Shown: positions 32,784 through 40,774 of the stretch, piece by piece | How positions within the stretch are numbered: position 1 is the stretch's first letter | How the letters are laid out: every line of letters begins with the position of its first letter | Assembly: GCF_017676345.1 (NCBI RefSeq) | Contig: NZ_JAFFZM010000014.1 | Span: 62,001 to 126,000, forward strand | Length of the DNA stretch: 64,000 nt | DNA from: Streptomyces smyrnaeus | Lineage (GTDB): Bacteria; Actinomycetota; Actinomycetes; Streptomycetales; Streptomycetaceae | Direction of reading: 5' to 3' | The notes under the pieces: model-generated | The model's input: the letters and a program-made list of their open reading frames with translations, nothing else | Told to the model about the DNA's origin: nothing | Database searches by the model: none | Made by a program: the position numbers and the translations under genes

Positions 32784-35014
32784 CCCGCCACCTCCGATCC
32801 GGCTTCCGATCCGGCCTGCATGTCGGCCTGTGTGCCGACCTGTGTGTCGGTGTTTGCCGCTCCGCCGTCCTCGAACGGGTCCACCACCGCGAGCACCTGG
32901 TCCATCGCCACGGTGCTGCCGGCCGTCACCTCCAGCTCGGCCACCCGGCCGGCGTGCGGGGCCGTGATGACGTGCTCCATCTTCATGGCCTCCACCACCA
33001 GCAGGCTCTGGCCCGCGGCGACCTCGTCGCCGACGGCCGCCTTGACCACGGTGACGGTGCCGGGCATGGGCGCGGTGAGCGCGTCGGCGCCGTGCGCGGC
33101 GCCGGCCCGGCGCAGGGCGTCCGCCACCGGGTCGTGACCGCGCACCTGCCAGGCCTCGCCGTCCCTGCCCAGCCAGACCCCCGGGGTGTCGCCTTCCATG
33201 TGCAGGGCGCGGGTGAAGGTGCAACTCATGCCGTCCCAGTCGAGCCGGACCGCCGCACCGTCCGCTGTCGCACCCGGTGCCAGCCGTGCCCGCACGGGGG
33301 TGGCGCCGTCGACACCGACCTCCATCTCACCCGGCGGCGGCCCCTCGGGGCGCCTGCCGTCCGGGGCGGCCGGGCGGACCCGCACCGCCACCGGATCGCG
33401 GCCCGGCACCCGCAGATGGTGCACCGTCCAGGCCCGCTGCCCACCGAGCCGCCATCCGGACGGCACCGAGAACGGGCTGACCCAGCCGGCGGACCCGGCG
33501 CCGGTGCCGGAGGCGGTGTCCGGTCCGGCCCCCGATGGGGCAGCGGCCTCCTGCGCCGCTCCGGTCTGCGGGGTGAGCGCCGCCTGCCGCAGCAGCGCCG
33601 CCGCGCCGTACACCTGAGCGGGCACGCTGTCGGGCAGCAGCCCGGCCGCCGCGCGTTCCACCAGGCCGGTGTCCAGTTGGCCGGAGGCCACCTCGGGGTG
33701 GGCGAGGAGGGCGCGCAGGAACGCCGTGTTGGTGTCCACCCCCAGCACCGTCGTCCGCGCCAGTGCCGCCCGCAGTCCGCGCAGCGCCGCGGGCCGGTCG
33801 GGGCCCCATGCGACGACCTTGGCGAGCATCGGGTCGTAGGTCGTGCCCACCTCGGTGCCCTCCGACAGCCCGGAGTCGGTGCGCACGCCTTCGCCCTGCG
33901 GCTCCCGTAGCAGCAGCACCCGCCCGGCCGAGGGCAGGAAGTCCACATGGCCGTCCTCGGCACCCGGTGTGACGCGGGCGGTCTCCGCGCAGATCCGGGC
34001 CTCCACCGCGTGCCCGTCGAGGGCGATGTCCTCCTGGGCGAAGGGCAGCGGTTCCCCGGCGGCCACCCGAAGCTGCCACTCCACCAGATCCAGCCCGGTG
34101 ATCAGCTCGGTGACCGGGTGCTCCACCTGGAGCCGGGTGTTCATCTCCATGAAGTAGTACGACCCCGAGCCGTCGCCCGGCACGATGAACTCGACCGTGC
34201 CCGCGCCCCGGTAGCCGCACGAGCGTGCCGCGTTCACCGCCGCCCGGCCCATCGCCTGACGTGTGGGAGCGTCCAGCAGTGGGCTGGGGGCCTCCTCGAT
34301 GATCTTCTGGTGGCGGCGCTGGAGGGAGCACTCACGCTCTCCCAGGTGGATGACGTTGCCGTGTCCGTCCGCCAGCACCTGGATCTCGATGTGCCGCGGC
34401 CGGTCGATCCACCGCTCCACCAGCAGCCCGTCGTCACCGAACGCGCCCTGGGCCTCGCGGCGCGCCGCGGCGATCTCGTCGGGCAGCACCGCCTCGTCGC
34501 GCACCAGGCGCATCCCCTTGCCGCCGCCGCCCGCGGACGGTTTGAGGAGCACCGGAAGACCGGTCTCCCGTGCCGCGACGACCAGCTCGGCGTCGGTCAG
34601 TCCGCTGCCCGAGGAGCCCGGCACCACCGGGACGGCCGCCTCGCGCACCGTCTCCTTGGCGCGGATCTTGTCGCCCATCAGCTCGATGGCATCCGTGGGC
34701 GGACCGATGAAGACAAGGCCCGCTTCTTCGCAGCGCCGCGCGAACTGTGCGTTCTCCGCGAGGAATCCGTACCCCGGGTGGACGGCCTGGGCGCCGCTGC
34801 GGTGCGCCGCCTCCAACAGCCGGTCCGCGCTCAGATAGCTGTGGACCGCCGCCGCAGGGCCGATCCGCACGGCTGTGTCGGCCTCCCGAACATGGCGTGC
34901 TTCGGCGTCCGCGTCGCTGTGCACCGCGACGGAACGGATTCCGAGCCGGCGCAGCGTACGGATCACCCGTACCGCGATCTCGCCCCGGTTGGCCACCAGC
35001 ACCGTGTCGAACAT
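32780..35014 (-). CDS. Biotin-containing acyl-CoA carboxylase alpha subunit (methylcrotonyl-CoA type)
   Basis: A 744-residue protein with biotin carboxylase and biotin carrier parts. MFDTVLVANRGEIAVRVIRT opens the carboxylase; ATP-grasp motifs are KPSAGGGGKGMR, MGDKIRAKE and EMNTRLQVEHPVTE. A low-complexity Ala/Gly/Pro stretch (about 510-540) separates the carrier part, which ends with VVEAMKMEHV, where Lys takes biotin, and a hydrophilic tail. It carboxylates biotin using ATP and bicarbonate for the beta subunit encoded just upstream. With HMG-CoA lyase and an acyl-CoA dehydrogenase in the operon the substrate is most likely 3-methylcrotonyl-CoA. GAGGAGAGG precedes the ATG at 35014. Confidence 0.92.
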   Translation of the reverse strand: MFDTVLVANRGEIAVRVIRTLRRLGIRSVAVHSDADAEARHVREADTAVRIGPAAAVHSYLSADRLLEAAHRSGAQAVHPGYGFLAENAQFARRCEEAGLVFIGPPTDAIELMGDKIRAKETVREAAVPVVPGSSGSGLTDAELVVAARETGLPVLLKPSAGGGGKGMRLVRDEAVLPDEIAAARREAQGAFGDDGLLVERWIDRPRHIEIQVLADGHGNVIHLGERECSLQRRHQKIIEEAPSPLLDAPTRQAMGRAAVNAARSCGYRGAGTVEFIVPGDGSGSYYFMEMNTRLQVEHPVTELITGLDLVEWQLRVAAGEPLPFAQEDIALDGHAVEARICAETARVTPGAEDGHVDFLPSAGRVLLLREPQGEGVRTDSGLSEGTEVGTTYDPMLAKVVAWGPDRPAALRGLRAALARTTVLGVDTNTAFLRALLAHPEVASGQLDTGLVERAAAGLLPDSVPAQVYGAAALLRQAALTPQTGAAQEAAAPSGAGPDTASGTGAGSAGWVSPFSVPSGWRLGGQRAWTVHHLRVPGRDPVAVRVRPAAPDGRRPEGPPPGEMEVGVDGATPVRARLAPGATADGAAVRLDWDGMSCTFTRALHMEGDTPGVWLGRDGEAWQVRGHDPVADALRRAGAAHGADALTAPMPGTVTVVKAAVGDEVAAGQSLLVVEAMKMEHVITAPHAGRVAELEVTAGSTVAMDQVLAVVDPFEDGGAANTDTQVGTQADMQAGSEAGSEVAG

Positions 35015-35091
35015 CGGTCCTCTCCTCGCCCTTGCGGCCCCGTCGCTCCCGGCCCCGTCGCCGGCGTTCGGCTGCGTCATGTCCGGCCCCC

Positions 35092-36768
35092 TCACATCCG
35101 GAAGACGCCGAAGCGGGGCGCCTCCGGATCGCGGTGCGGCAGCGGGGCGTTGGCGCACGCGGTCAGCGCCAGCCCCAGCACCTGGCGGGTCTCCAGGGGG
35201 TCGATGACGCCGTCGTCCCACAGCCGGGCGGTGGCGTAGTAGGCGTTGCCCTGGGTCTCGTACTGTGCGCGGACAGGGGCGCGGAACTCCTCTTCCTCCT
35301 CGGCGCTCCACTCCTCGCCGCGCGCCTCCAACTGGTCGCGCTTGACGGTGGAGAGCACCGAGGCGGCCTGTTCGCCGCCCATGACGGAGATCTTGGCGTT
35401 CGGCCACATCCACAGGAAGCGCGGGCTGTAGGCCCGGCCGCACATCGAGTAGTTGCCGGCCCCGTAGGAGCCCCCGATCACCACCGTCAGCTTGGGGACC
35501 CGGGCGCAGGCCACGGCGGTGACCATCTTGGCGCCGTGCTTGGCGATGCCGCCCGCCTCGTAGTCCTTGCCGACCATGAAGCCGGAGATGTTCTGCAGGA
35601 AGAGCAGCGGGATGCCGCGCTGGTCGCACAGCTCGATGAAGTGGGCGCCCTTTTGGGCCGACTCGGAGAAGAGGATGCCGTTGTTGGCCACCACGCCGAC
35701 CGGGTGGCCGTGGACATGGGCGAAGCCGGTGACCAGCGTGGTGCCGTACTCCGCCTTGAACTCCTGGAAGCGGGAGCCGTCCACCAGCCGGGCGATGACC
35801 TCGCGCACCTCGTAGGGCGTGCGGGAGTCGACGGGCACCGCGTCGTAGAGTCCGGCCGGGTCCAGGGCCGGTTCCTCCGCCGGCCGCACGGCCCAGGGCA
35901 GGGCGGAGGCGGCGGGCGGTGCGGGCAGGGTGGCGACGATATGGCGGACGATGCGCAGCGCGTGCGCGTCGTCCTCGGCCAGGTGGTCGGTGACGCCCGA
36001 GATCCGGGCGTGCGTCTCACCGCCGCCGAGCTCCTCGGCGGTGACGACCTCACCGGTCGCCGCCTTCACCAGCGGCGGGCCGCCCAGGAAGATGGTGCCC
36101 TGCTCACGCACGATCACCGCCTCGTCGCTCATCGCCGGGACGTAGGCCCCGCCTGCCGTGCAGGAGCCGAGGACGGCGGCGATCTGCGGGACGCCGGAGG
36201 CCGACATCCGGGCCTGGTTGTAGAAGATGCGGCCGAAGTGCTCGCGGTCGGGGAAGACCTCGTCCTGCATCGGCAGGAAAGCGCCGCCCGAGTCGACCAG
36301 ATACAGGCACGGCAGCCGGTTCTCCAGCGCGACCTCCTGGGCGCGCAGATGCTTCTTGATCGTCATGGGGTAGTAGGTGCCGCCCTTGACCGTGGCGTCG
36401 TTGGCGACGATCACCACCTCGCGGCCGGCGACCCGGCCGATGCCCGCGATCACTCCGGCGGCCGGTGCCGCGTCGCCGTACATCCCGTCCGCCGCCAGCG
36501 GGGAGAGCTCCAGGAAGGGGGAGCCGGGATCCAGCAGGGCGTCCACCCGCTCGCGGGGCAGCAGCTTGCCGCGCGCCGTGTGCCGCTCGCGGGCGCGGGC
36601 TCCGCCGCCCAGCCGGGCGCGGGCCAGCTTCTCGCGGAGCTGCCCGGCCAGCTCGCGGTGGGCCCTGCGGTTCTCCGCGGCGGCCTCGGATCCCGGGTCC
36701 AGGGCGCTCACCAGGCGTGGCGCCGCGGGTCCGTGCCCGCTCACGTCCCGCACTGCTCGCTCGTTCAT
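35092..36768 (-). CDS. Acyl-CoA carboxylase beta subunit / carboxyltransferase (methylcrotonyl-CoA type)
   Basis: A 558-residue carboxyltransferase of the AccD/MccB family, first gene of the operon. Motifs: RERVDALLDPGSPFLEL, GGTYYPMTIKKHLRAQEVA, DSGGAFLPMQDEVFPD, GSCTAGGAYVPAMSDE, FLQNISGFMVGKDYEAGGIA and GGSYGAGNYSMCGRAY, with a final DDGVIDPLETR. The QNISGFMVG and GAGNYSMCGRAY versions are typical of methylcrotonyl-CoA carboxylase rather than propionyl-CoA carboxylase. MNERAV at 36768 is the best start; the Shine-Dalgarno is weak. It is divergent from tetR, and the 205-base gap holds two palindromes that probably control both. Confidence 0.92.
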   Translation of the reverse strand: MNERAVRDVSGHGPAAPRLVSALDPGSEAAAENRRAHRELAGQLREKLARARLGGGARARERHTARGKLLPRERVDALLDPGSPFLELSPLAADGMYGDAAPAAGVIAGIGRVAGREVVIVANDATVKGGTYYPMTIKKHLRAQEVALENRLPCLYLVDSGGAFLPMQDEVFPDREHFGRIFYNQARMSASGVPQIAAVLGSCTAGGAYVPAMSDEAVIVREQGTIFLGGPPLVKAATGEVVTAEELGGGETHARISGVTDHLAEDDAHALRIVRHIVATLPAPPAASALPWAVRPAEEPALDPAGLYDAVPVDSRTPYEVREVIARLVDGSRFQEFKAEYGTTLVTGFAHVHGHPVGVVANNGILFSESAQKGAHFIELCDQRGIPLLFLQNISGFMVGKDYEAGGIAKHGAKMVTAVACARVPKLTVVIGGSYGAGNYSMCGRAYSPRFLWMWPNAKISVMGGEQAASVLSTVKRDQLEARGEEWSAEEEEEFRAPVRAQYETQGNAYYATARLWDDGVIDPLETRQVLGLALTACANAPLPHRDPEAPRFGVFRM

Positions 36769-36906
36769 CCGCCGGCCCCCTCGCTCGCACGACACCACCA
36801 CTTTCACCGCGCCACGCCACCGCACGTCCGGCGCTGCGCACCGCGAGCCAAACCCGGCGGTCGCCCGGGACGGTCGCCGCGTCGGCGGTCGCCGACCCCG
36901 TCATCG

Positions 36907-36922
36907 GTTAGCCATCGTTAAC
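36907..36922. promoter_or_regulatory. TetR operator candidate 1 (GTTA-N8-TAAC)
   Basis: GTTAGCCATCGTTAAC, four-base arms GTTA/TAAC around eight bases, on the side of the carboxylase operon. Its centre is 29 bases from that of the second palindrome. Confidence 0.6.
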
Positions 36923-36935
36923 TCGCTGCTTCCAG

Positions 36936-36951
36936 GTTAACGCTCACTAAC
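36936..36951. promoter_or_regulatory. TetR operator candidate 2 (GTTA-N8-TAAC)
   Basis: GTTAACGCTCACTAAC, same arms and spacing as candidate 1 with an internal symmetrical G and C. It covers the presumed -35 box and part of the spacer of tetR, which would give autorepression. Confidence 0.65.
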
Positions 36952-36966
36952 GCGGCTGTCTAGAAT
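36937..36966 (+). promoter_or_regulatory. Promoter of tetR, leaderless
   Basis: TTAACG (36937-36942), an 18-base spacer and TAGAAT (36961-36966) lie seven bases before the ATG at 36974. This is one of the clearest promoters in the window. Confidence 0.7.
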
Positions 36967-36973
36967 GGTCAGC

Positions 36974-37597
36974 ATGAGCACGAAGACGGCAGGCACGGCC
37001 GCACCCGGCCGACGGGAGCAGATCCTGCGGGAGGCCGCACGGCTCTTCGCCGAGCGCGGTTTCCACGGGGTGGGTGTCGACGAGATAGGAGCCGCCGTCG
37101 GTATCAGCGGCCCCGGCCTCTACCGCCACTTCGCGGGCAAGGACGCGATGCTGGCCGAGTTGCTGGTCGGGATCAGCCAGCGGCTCTACGAAGGGGGGCG
37201 GCGCAGAGCCGAGGAGTCGGCGGAGGCCGGCCTGGCGCCGGAGGCGGCGCTGGACGCGCTGATCGAAGGGCATATCGACTTCGCGCTGAACGACCGCGAG
37301 TTGATCACGCTGCACGACCGCGAGCTGGACCGGTTGCGGGAGGCCGACCGCAAGCAGGTCCGCAAGCTGCAGCGGCAGTATGTCGAGCTGTGGGTCGCCG
37401 CGGTCCGTGCGATGTATCCGGATCTGACCGAGCTGGAGGCCCGGGTCTCGGTGCACACCGTCTTCGGGCTGCTGAACTCGACCCCGCATCTGAGCGGTCC
37501 CTCGGCGCTGCCCGACCGGGAGACGACGGCCGCGCTGCTGCACCGCCTGGCGCGCGGCGCCTTCTCGGCGGCGGCACCCCGGGAGCGCGCCGAGTGA
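36974..37597 (+). CDS. TetR-family regulator of the acyl-CoA catabolic operon
   Basis: A 207-residue repressor. The TetR HTH is at about residues 12-58 (RREQILREAARLFAERGFHG, GISGPGLYRHFAGKDAM), followed by a helical ligand domain with a conserved HIDFALNDRELITLHDREL stretch often seen in TetR regulators of fatty-acid and branched-chain acyl-CoA genes. It likely senses an acyl-CoA intermediate and represses the divergent carboxylase operon; that role is inferred from position and from the paired palindromes. The start lacks a ribosome-binding site but has TAGAAT seven bases upstream, so a leaderless mRNA is likely. A nearby upstream ATG at 36965 overlaps the -10 box and is rejected. Confidence 0.88.
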   Translation: MSTKTAGTAAPGRREQILREAARLFAERGFHGVGVDEIGAAVGISGPGLYRHFAGKDAMLAELLVGISQRLYEGGRRRAEESAEAGLAPEAALDALIEGHIDFALNDRELITLHDRELDRLREADRKQVRKLQRQYVELWVAAVRAMYPDLTELEARVSVHTVFGLLNSTPHLSGPSALPDRETTAALLHRLARGAFSAAAPRERAE

Positions 37598-37698
37598 CGA
37601 AGGGGCGTACGGGCGTGCGGGTGTGCGGTCCAGTGCCCACGGGCTGCCCTGGACAGTTGACGTGACTGCTCGGTAGCTTTGACTCCCATGGACTGAGC

Positions 37699-37706
37699 AA
37701 GCGCTT
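37699..37706. promoter_or_regulatory. AAGCGCTT palindrome upstream of the second acyl-CoA dehydrogenase
   Basis: Within ACTGAGCAAGCGCTTAGCC, 40 bases before the GTG start. Palindromes with this core occur before many actinobacterial acyl-CoA genes in my memory and are bound by TetR-type repressors. Confidence 0.35.
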
Positions 37707-37746
37707 AGCCATGGTCGAGACTGCCACCCCGACGAGGAGGCGTGCT

Positions 37747-38904
37747 GTGCGCCGCACGGTGTTCAACGAGGACCACGAAGCGTTCCGCCAGACGATCCGC
37801 GAGTTCATCGCGGCGGAGGTCGTGCCCCATTACCCGCAGTGGGCGGAGCAGGGCTACGTACCCAAGGAGTTCTACAAGAAGCTCGGCGAACTGGGCGTCT
37901 TCGGTATCGAGGTCCCCGAGGAGTACGGCGGCGCCGGGGAGACCAGCTTCAAGTACAACGCCGTGATCACCGAGGAGTGCGCCCGCGCGGGCGTCAGCTT
38001 CGGCGGCTCCAGCGTGCACACCGCGCTGTGCCTCCCCTACCTGCTCAAGTACGCCGACGAGGAGCAGAAGAAGCGCTGGCTGCCCGCCTTCGTCTCCGGC
38101 GAGATGATGACCGCCATCGCCATGACCGAGCCGGGCACCGGCTCCGACCTGGCCGGGATGAAGACCACCGCCAAGCTCTCCGAGGACGGCACCCACTACA
38201 TCCTCAACGGCGCCAAGACCTTCATCACCGGCGGCGTCCAGGCCGACCGGGTGCTGGTCTGCGCCCGTACCGCCCCTCCGACCCCCGAGGACCGGCGCGG
38301 CGGCATCTCCATCCTCGTCGTGGACGCCAACAGCGAGGGCTACGCGGTCGGCCGCAAGCTCGACAAGCTCGGGCTGCGCACCTCCGACACCGCCGAGCTG
38401 TCCTTCACCGACGTCAAGGTGCCCGTCGAGGACCTGCTGGGCGAGGAGGGCAAGGCGTTCTCCTACCTCACCCACAACCTGCCGCAGGAGCGGCTGGGCA
38501 TCGCCCTGGGCGCCTACGCGATGTCGGCGGCGGCCGTGCGCTTCGCCCATCAGTACGTGAAGGAGCGCACGGTCTTCGGCAAGGAGGTCGCCTCCTTCCA
38601 GAACACCAAGTTCGTGCTCGCCGACTGCAAGTCCGACGTGGACGCGATGCAGGCCGTGGTGGACCGCGCGCTGGAGGCGCTGGACGCCGGCGAGCTGACG
38701 CCCGCGGACGCCGCGTCGGCCAAGCTGTTCACCACCGAGCTCGCCGCCCGGGTCATCGACAAGTGCCTGCAGCTGCACGGCGGTTACGGCTACATGCTGG
38801 AGTACCCGATCGCCAATCTGTACGCCGACACCCGTGTCTCGCGCATCTACGGCGGTACCAGCGAGGTCATGCGCTCCATCATCGCGAAGTCCATGGGTCT
38901 GTGA
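37747..38904 (+). CDS. Acyl-CoA dehydrogenase, long-chain type active site
   Basis: A 385-residue flavoenzyme: AMTEPGTGSDLAGM, YILNGAKTFITGG, KERTVFGKEVASFQNTKF, LQLHGGYGYMLEYPIANLYA. At the usual medium-chain Glu position it has Gly (YGGTSEV), while Glu is present in LPQERLGIAL, the position used by long-chain and isovaleryl enzymes, so the base has moved. The start is the GTG at 37747 because GAGGAGG ends six bases before it; the ATG at 37711 has no ribosome-binding site. It follows tetR by about 150 bases and is not part of the carboxylase operon. Confidence 0.9.
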   Translation: MRRTVFNEDHEAFRQTIREFIAAEVVPHYPQWAEQGYVPKEFYKKLGELGVFGIEVPEEYGGAGETSFKYNAVITEECARAGVSFGGSSVHTALCLPYLLKYADEEQKKRWLPAFVSGEMMTAIAMTEPGTGSDLAGMKTTAKLSEDGTHYILNGAKTFITGGVQADRVLVCARTAPPTPEDRRGGISILVVDANSEGYAVGRKLDKLGLRTSDTAELSFTDVKVPVEDLLGEEGKAFSYLTHNLPQERLGIALGAYAMSAAAVRFAHQYVKERTVFGKEVASFQNTKFVLADCKSDVDAMQAVVDRALEALDAGELTPADAASAKLFTTELAARVIDKCLQLHGGYGYMLEYPIANLYADTRVSRIYGGTSEVMRSIIAKSMGL

Positions 38905-38947
38905 GCGGCACGACCGCCGCGCAGCCCCCCTCGGCAGAATCATCTAC

Positions 38948-39871
38948 ATGAGCCAAGAACTGACGTCCCTGCTCGAACTGCTCGACCTGGAGCGGGTCGA
39001 GCAGGACATCTTCCGCGGCAGCAGCCGCCCCGCCGTCGTCCCCCGCGTCTTCGGCGGCCAGGTCGCGGCCCAGGCACTGGTCGCCGCCTGCCGCACCGTC
39101 CCGGCCGGACGGCTGCCGCACTCCCTGCACGCGTACTTCCTGCGCTCGGGCGACCCGGGGGCGCACATCGTCTACACGGTGGACCGGATACGCGACGGGC
39201 GCTCCTTCACCACCCGCCGGGTGGTGGCCGTGCAGCACGGGCAGCCGATCTTCCATCTGTCCGCCTCCTTCCAGGCGCACGAGGAGGGGATGGAGCACCA
39301 GGAGCCGATGCCCCAGGCACCCGACCCGGAGACGCTGCCGACCGCGGAGGAGATCGTTCCGCGCTACCGGGAGCTGTTCACCGACCCGCAGGTGCCCGAG
39401 CGGCTGCTGCGGGCGCGGGCCGCGGTGGATCTGCGCTACGTCGAGGAGCCGCCGTTCGGCAGGGTGGGCAGGCCGAGCGAGCCGCGCTCGCAGGTGTGGT
39501 TCCGCACCAACGGGAAGCTGGACGGCGAGCTGGACGACCCGATGCTGCACATCTGTCTGGCGACGTATGTCTCGGACATGACGCTGCTGGACTCCGTGCT
39601 GCTCGCGCACGGCAGGGGCGGCTGGGCGGTCGGCGACGTGGTGGGGGCCAGCCTGGATCACGCCATGTGGTTCCACCGTCCGTTCCGTGCGGACGAATGG
39701 CTGCTCTACGACCAGGAGTCACCCACGGCGCAGGGCGGCAGGGGGCTCGCCAAGGGGCGGATCTTCACCCGGGACGGACGGCTGGTCGTCTCCGTCATCC
39801 AGGAGGGCGTAGTCCGGGTTCCGCGCGGGGAGGTCGATCAGCCGGCCAGTCCGGCGGCGGCCAGCAGATAG
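38948..39871 (+). CDS. tesB: Acyl-CoA thioesterase II
   Basis: A 307-residue double hot-dog thioesterase that hydrolyses acyl-CoA to free acid and CoA. Landmarks are FRGSSRPAVVPRVFGGQVAAQ, HSLHAYFLRSGDP, YTVDRIRDGRSFTTRRV, LASYVSD-like CLATYVSDMTLLDSV with the catalytic Asp, and SLDHAMWFHRPFRADEWLLY with Thr/Gln partners downstream. The ATG at 38948 has no Shine-Dalgarno; CAGAAT lies seven bases upstream, so probably leaderless. It is 43 bases from the acyl-CoA dehydrogenase. Its last 34 bases overlap the end of the convergent phosphatase gene. Confidence 0.93.
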   Translation: MSQELTSLLELLDLERVEQDIFRGSSRPAVVPRVFGGQVAAQALVAACRTVPAGRLPHSLHAYFLRSGDPGAHIVYTVDRIRDGRSFTTRRVVAVQHGQPIFHLSASFQAHEEGMEHQEPMPQAPDPETLPTAEEIVPRYRELFTDPQVPERLLRARAAVDLRYVEEPPFGRVGRPSEPRSQVWFRTNGKLDGELDDPMLHICLATYVSDMTLLDSVLLAHGRGGWAVGDVVGASLDHAMWFHRPFRADEWLLYDQESPTAQGGRGLAKGRIFTRDGRLVVSVIQEGVVRVPRGEVDQPASPAAASR

Positions 39872-40662
39872 GCCGTCATCGGCTCGTAGAAGCGGGGGTC
39901 GACCACATGGTCGTCCAGGGGCACGGTGACCTCCAGCGTGCCCTCCGCCTCGCCCAGGAAGAGCGCGGGGTCGTTGCAGTCGGCGAAACCGACGGTGGTC
40001 AGTCCGTGCTGCGCGGCGCGGCCCGCCCAGCCGTGGTCGGCCACCACCAGGTCGGGCAGCGGCTCCCCGGCCTGCTCCAGCCCGTGCAGCACGCCCGCCA
40101 TGGGCTCGGGGGAGTGCGTGTGCCACAGGGAGGCGCCCCGCTCGTAGACGGCGACCCCCTGGAACTGCACGATGACGCCTTCGTCCGCGAAGACGTTCAG
40201 CGGGGTGCGCACGATGTCGCACCCCGCCGCGCGCAGCGCGGTGGCCAGGGTGCCGTGCATGTCCAGCAGTGCCCCCGGGTGGCCGGTGGCGAACAGCACC
40301 CGGCTGCGTCCTTCGGCCGCCTTGCGCAGCTCGGCGGCGGCGCGGTCGAGCGCGGCCAAGGTCAGCTCCGGGTCGATGGTGTCCTGGCCGGTGCGGTAGT
40401 CCGGGTCGTCGTTGACCCCGCAGCGCTCGGCCATCACCGCGAGCACGTCCTGCTCGTCCGCCCAGCGCTCGCCCAGCTCCAGGCCGAGCCAGTAGTGGCG
40501 GTCGCCGTTGGCGAGCTTGCGGTAGTGGGACAGGTTGTTCTCCCGCGGCGTGGCGACGTCCCCCGCGATCCGGGTGCGCACCAGGTGGCCGGCGAGTTCG
40601 TCACGGGAGGGCGCTTCCGGGAGCGGCAGGGGCAGTGACACGGGCAAGAGAGGCTGTGACAT
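39838..40662 (-). CDS. Conserved actinobacterial phosphatase-type protein
   Basis: A 274-residue soluble protein of a family I know only as a Streptomyces phosphatase annotation. Visible pieces are ENNLSHYRKLANGDRHYWLG, VLFATGHPGALLDMHGTLAT with a His and Gly-rich turn, VVADHGWAGRAAQHGLTTVG, and FADCNDPALF with Asp-rich ends. The ADHGWAG and DCNDPALF segments suggest a metal-dependent fold, but the reaction is not proven by anything here. There is no ribosome-binding site; CACAAT lies six bases before the ATG, suggesting a leaderless mRNA. It is divergent from the agmatinase-family gene with a GGACACTC/GAGTGTCC dyad between them. Confidence 0.7.
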   Translation of the reverse strand: MSQPLLPVSLPLPLPEAPSRDELAGHLVRTRIAGDVATPRENNLSHYRKLANGDRHYWLGLELGERWADEQDVLAVMAERCGVNDDPDYRTGQDTIDPELTLAALDRAAAELRKAAEGRSRVLFATGHPGALLDMHGTLATALRAAGCDIVRTPLNVFADEGVIVQFQGVAVYERGASLWHTHSPEPMAGVLHGLEQAGEPLPDLVVADHGWAGRAAQHGLTTVGFADCNDPALFLGEAEGTLEVTVPLDDHVVDPRFYEPMTAYLLAAAGLAG

Positions 40663-40682
40663 GTAGCCATTGTGGCTCGTAC

Positions 40683-40706
40683 GGACACTCGATGGACGGA
40701 GTGTCC
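40683..40706. promoter_or_regulatory. Perfect inverted repeat GGACACTC-N8-GAGTGTCC
   Basis: Two 8-base arms around 8 bases in the 112-base gap between the divergent phosphatase and agmatinase-family genes. Its size fits a dimeric repressor operator; no regulator gene is adjacent. Confidence 0.5.
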
Positions 40707-40761
40707 AAAAGGCGGCGTACGCTCCTGCGGACCGTCCAACGGCGGACGGCATCGTTCCGCC

Positions 40762-40767
40762 TACGCT
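40762..40767 (+). promoter_or_regulatory. Likely -10 box of speB-like gene, leaderless
   Basis: TACGCT ends seven bases before the ATG at 40775; no -35 box is clear. Confidence 0.5.
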
Positions 40768-40774
40768 CGACGGT

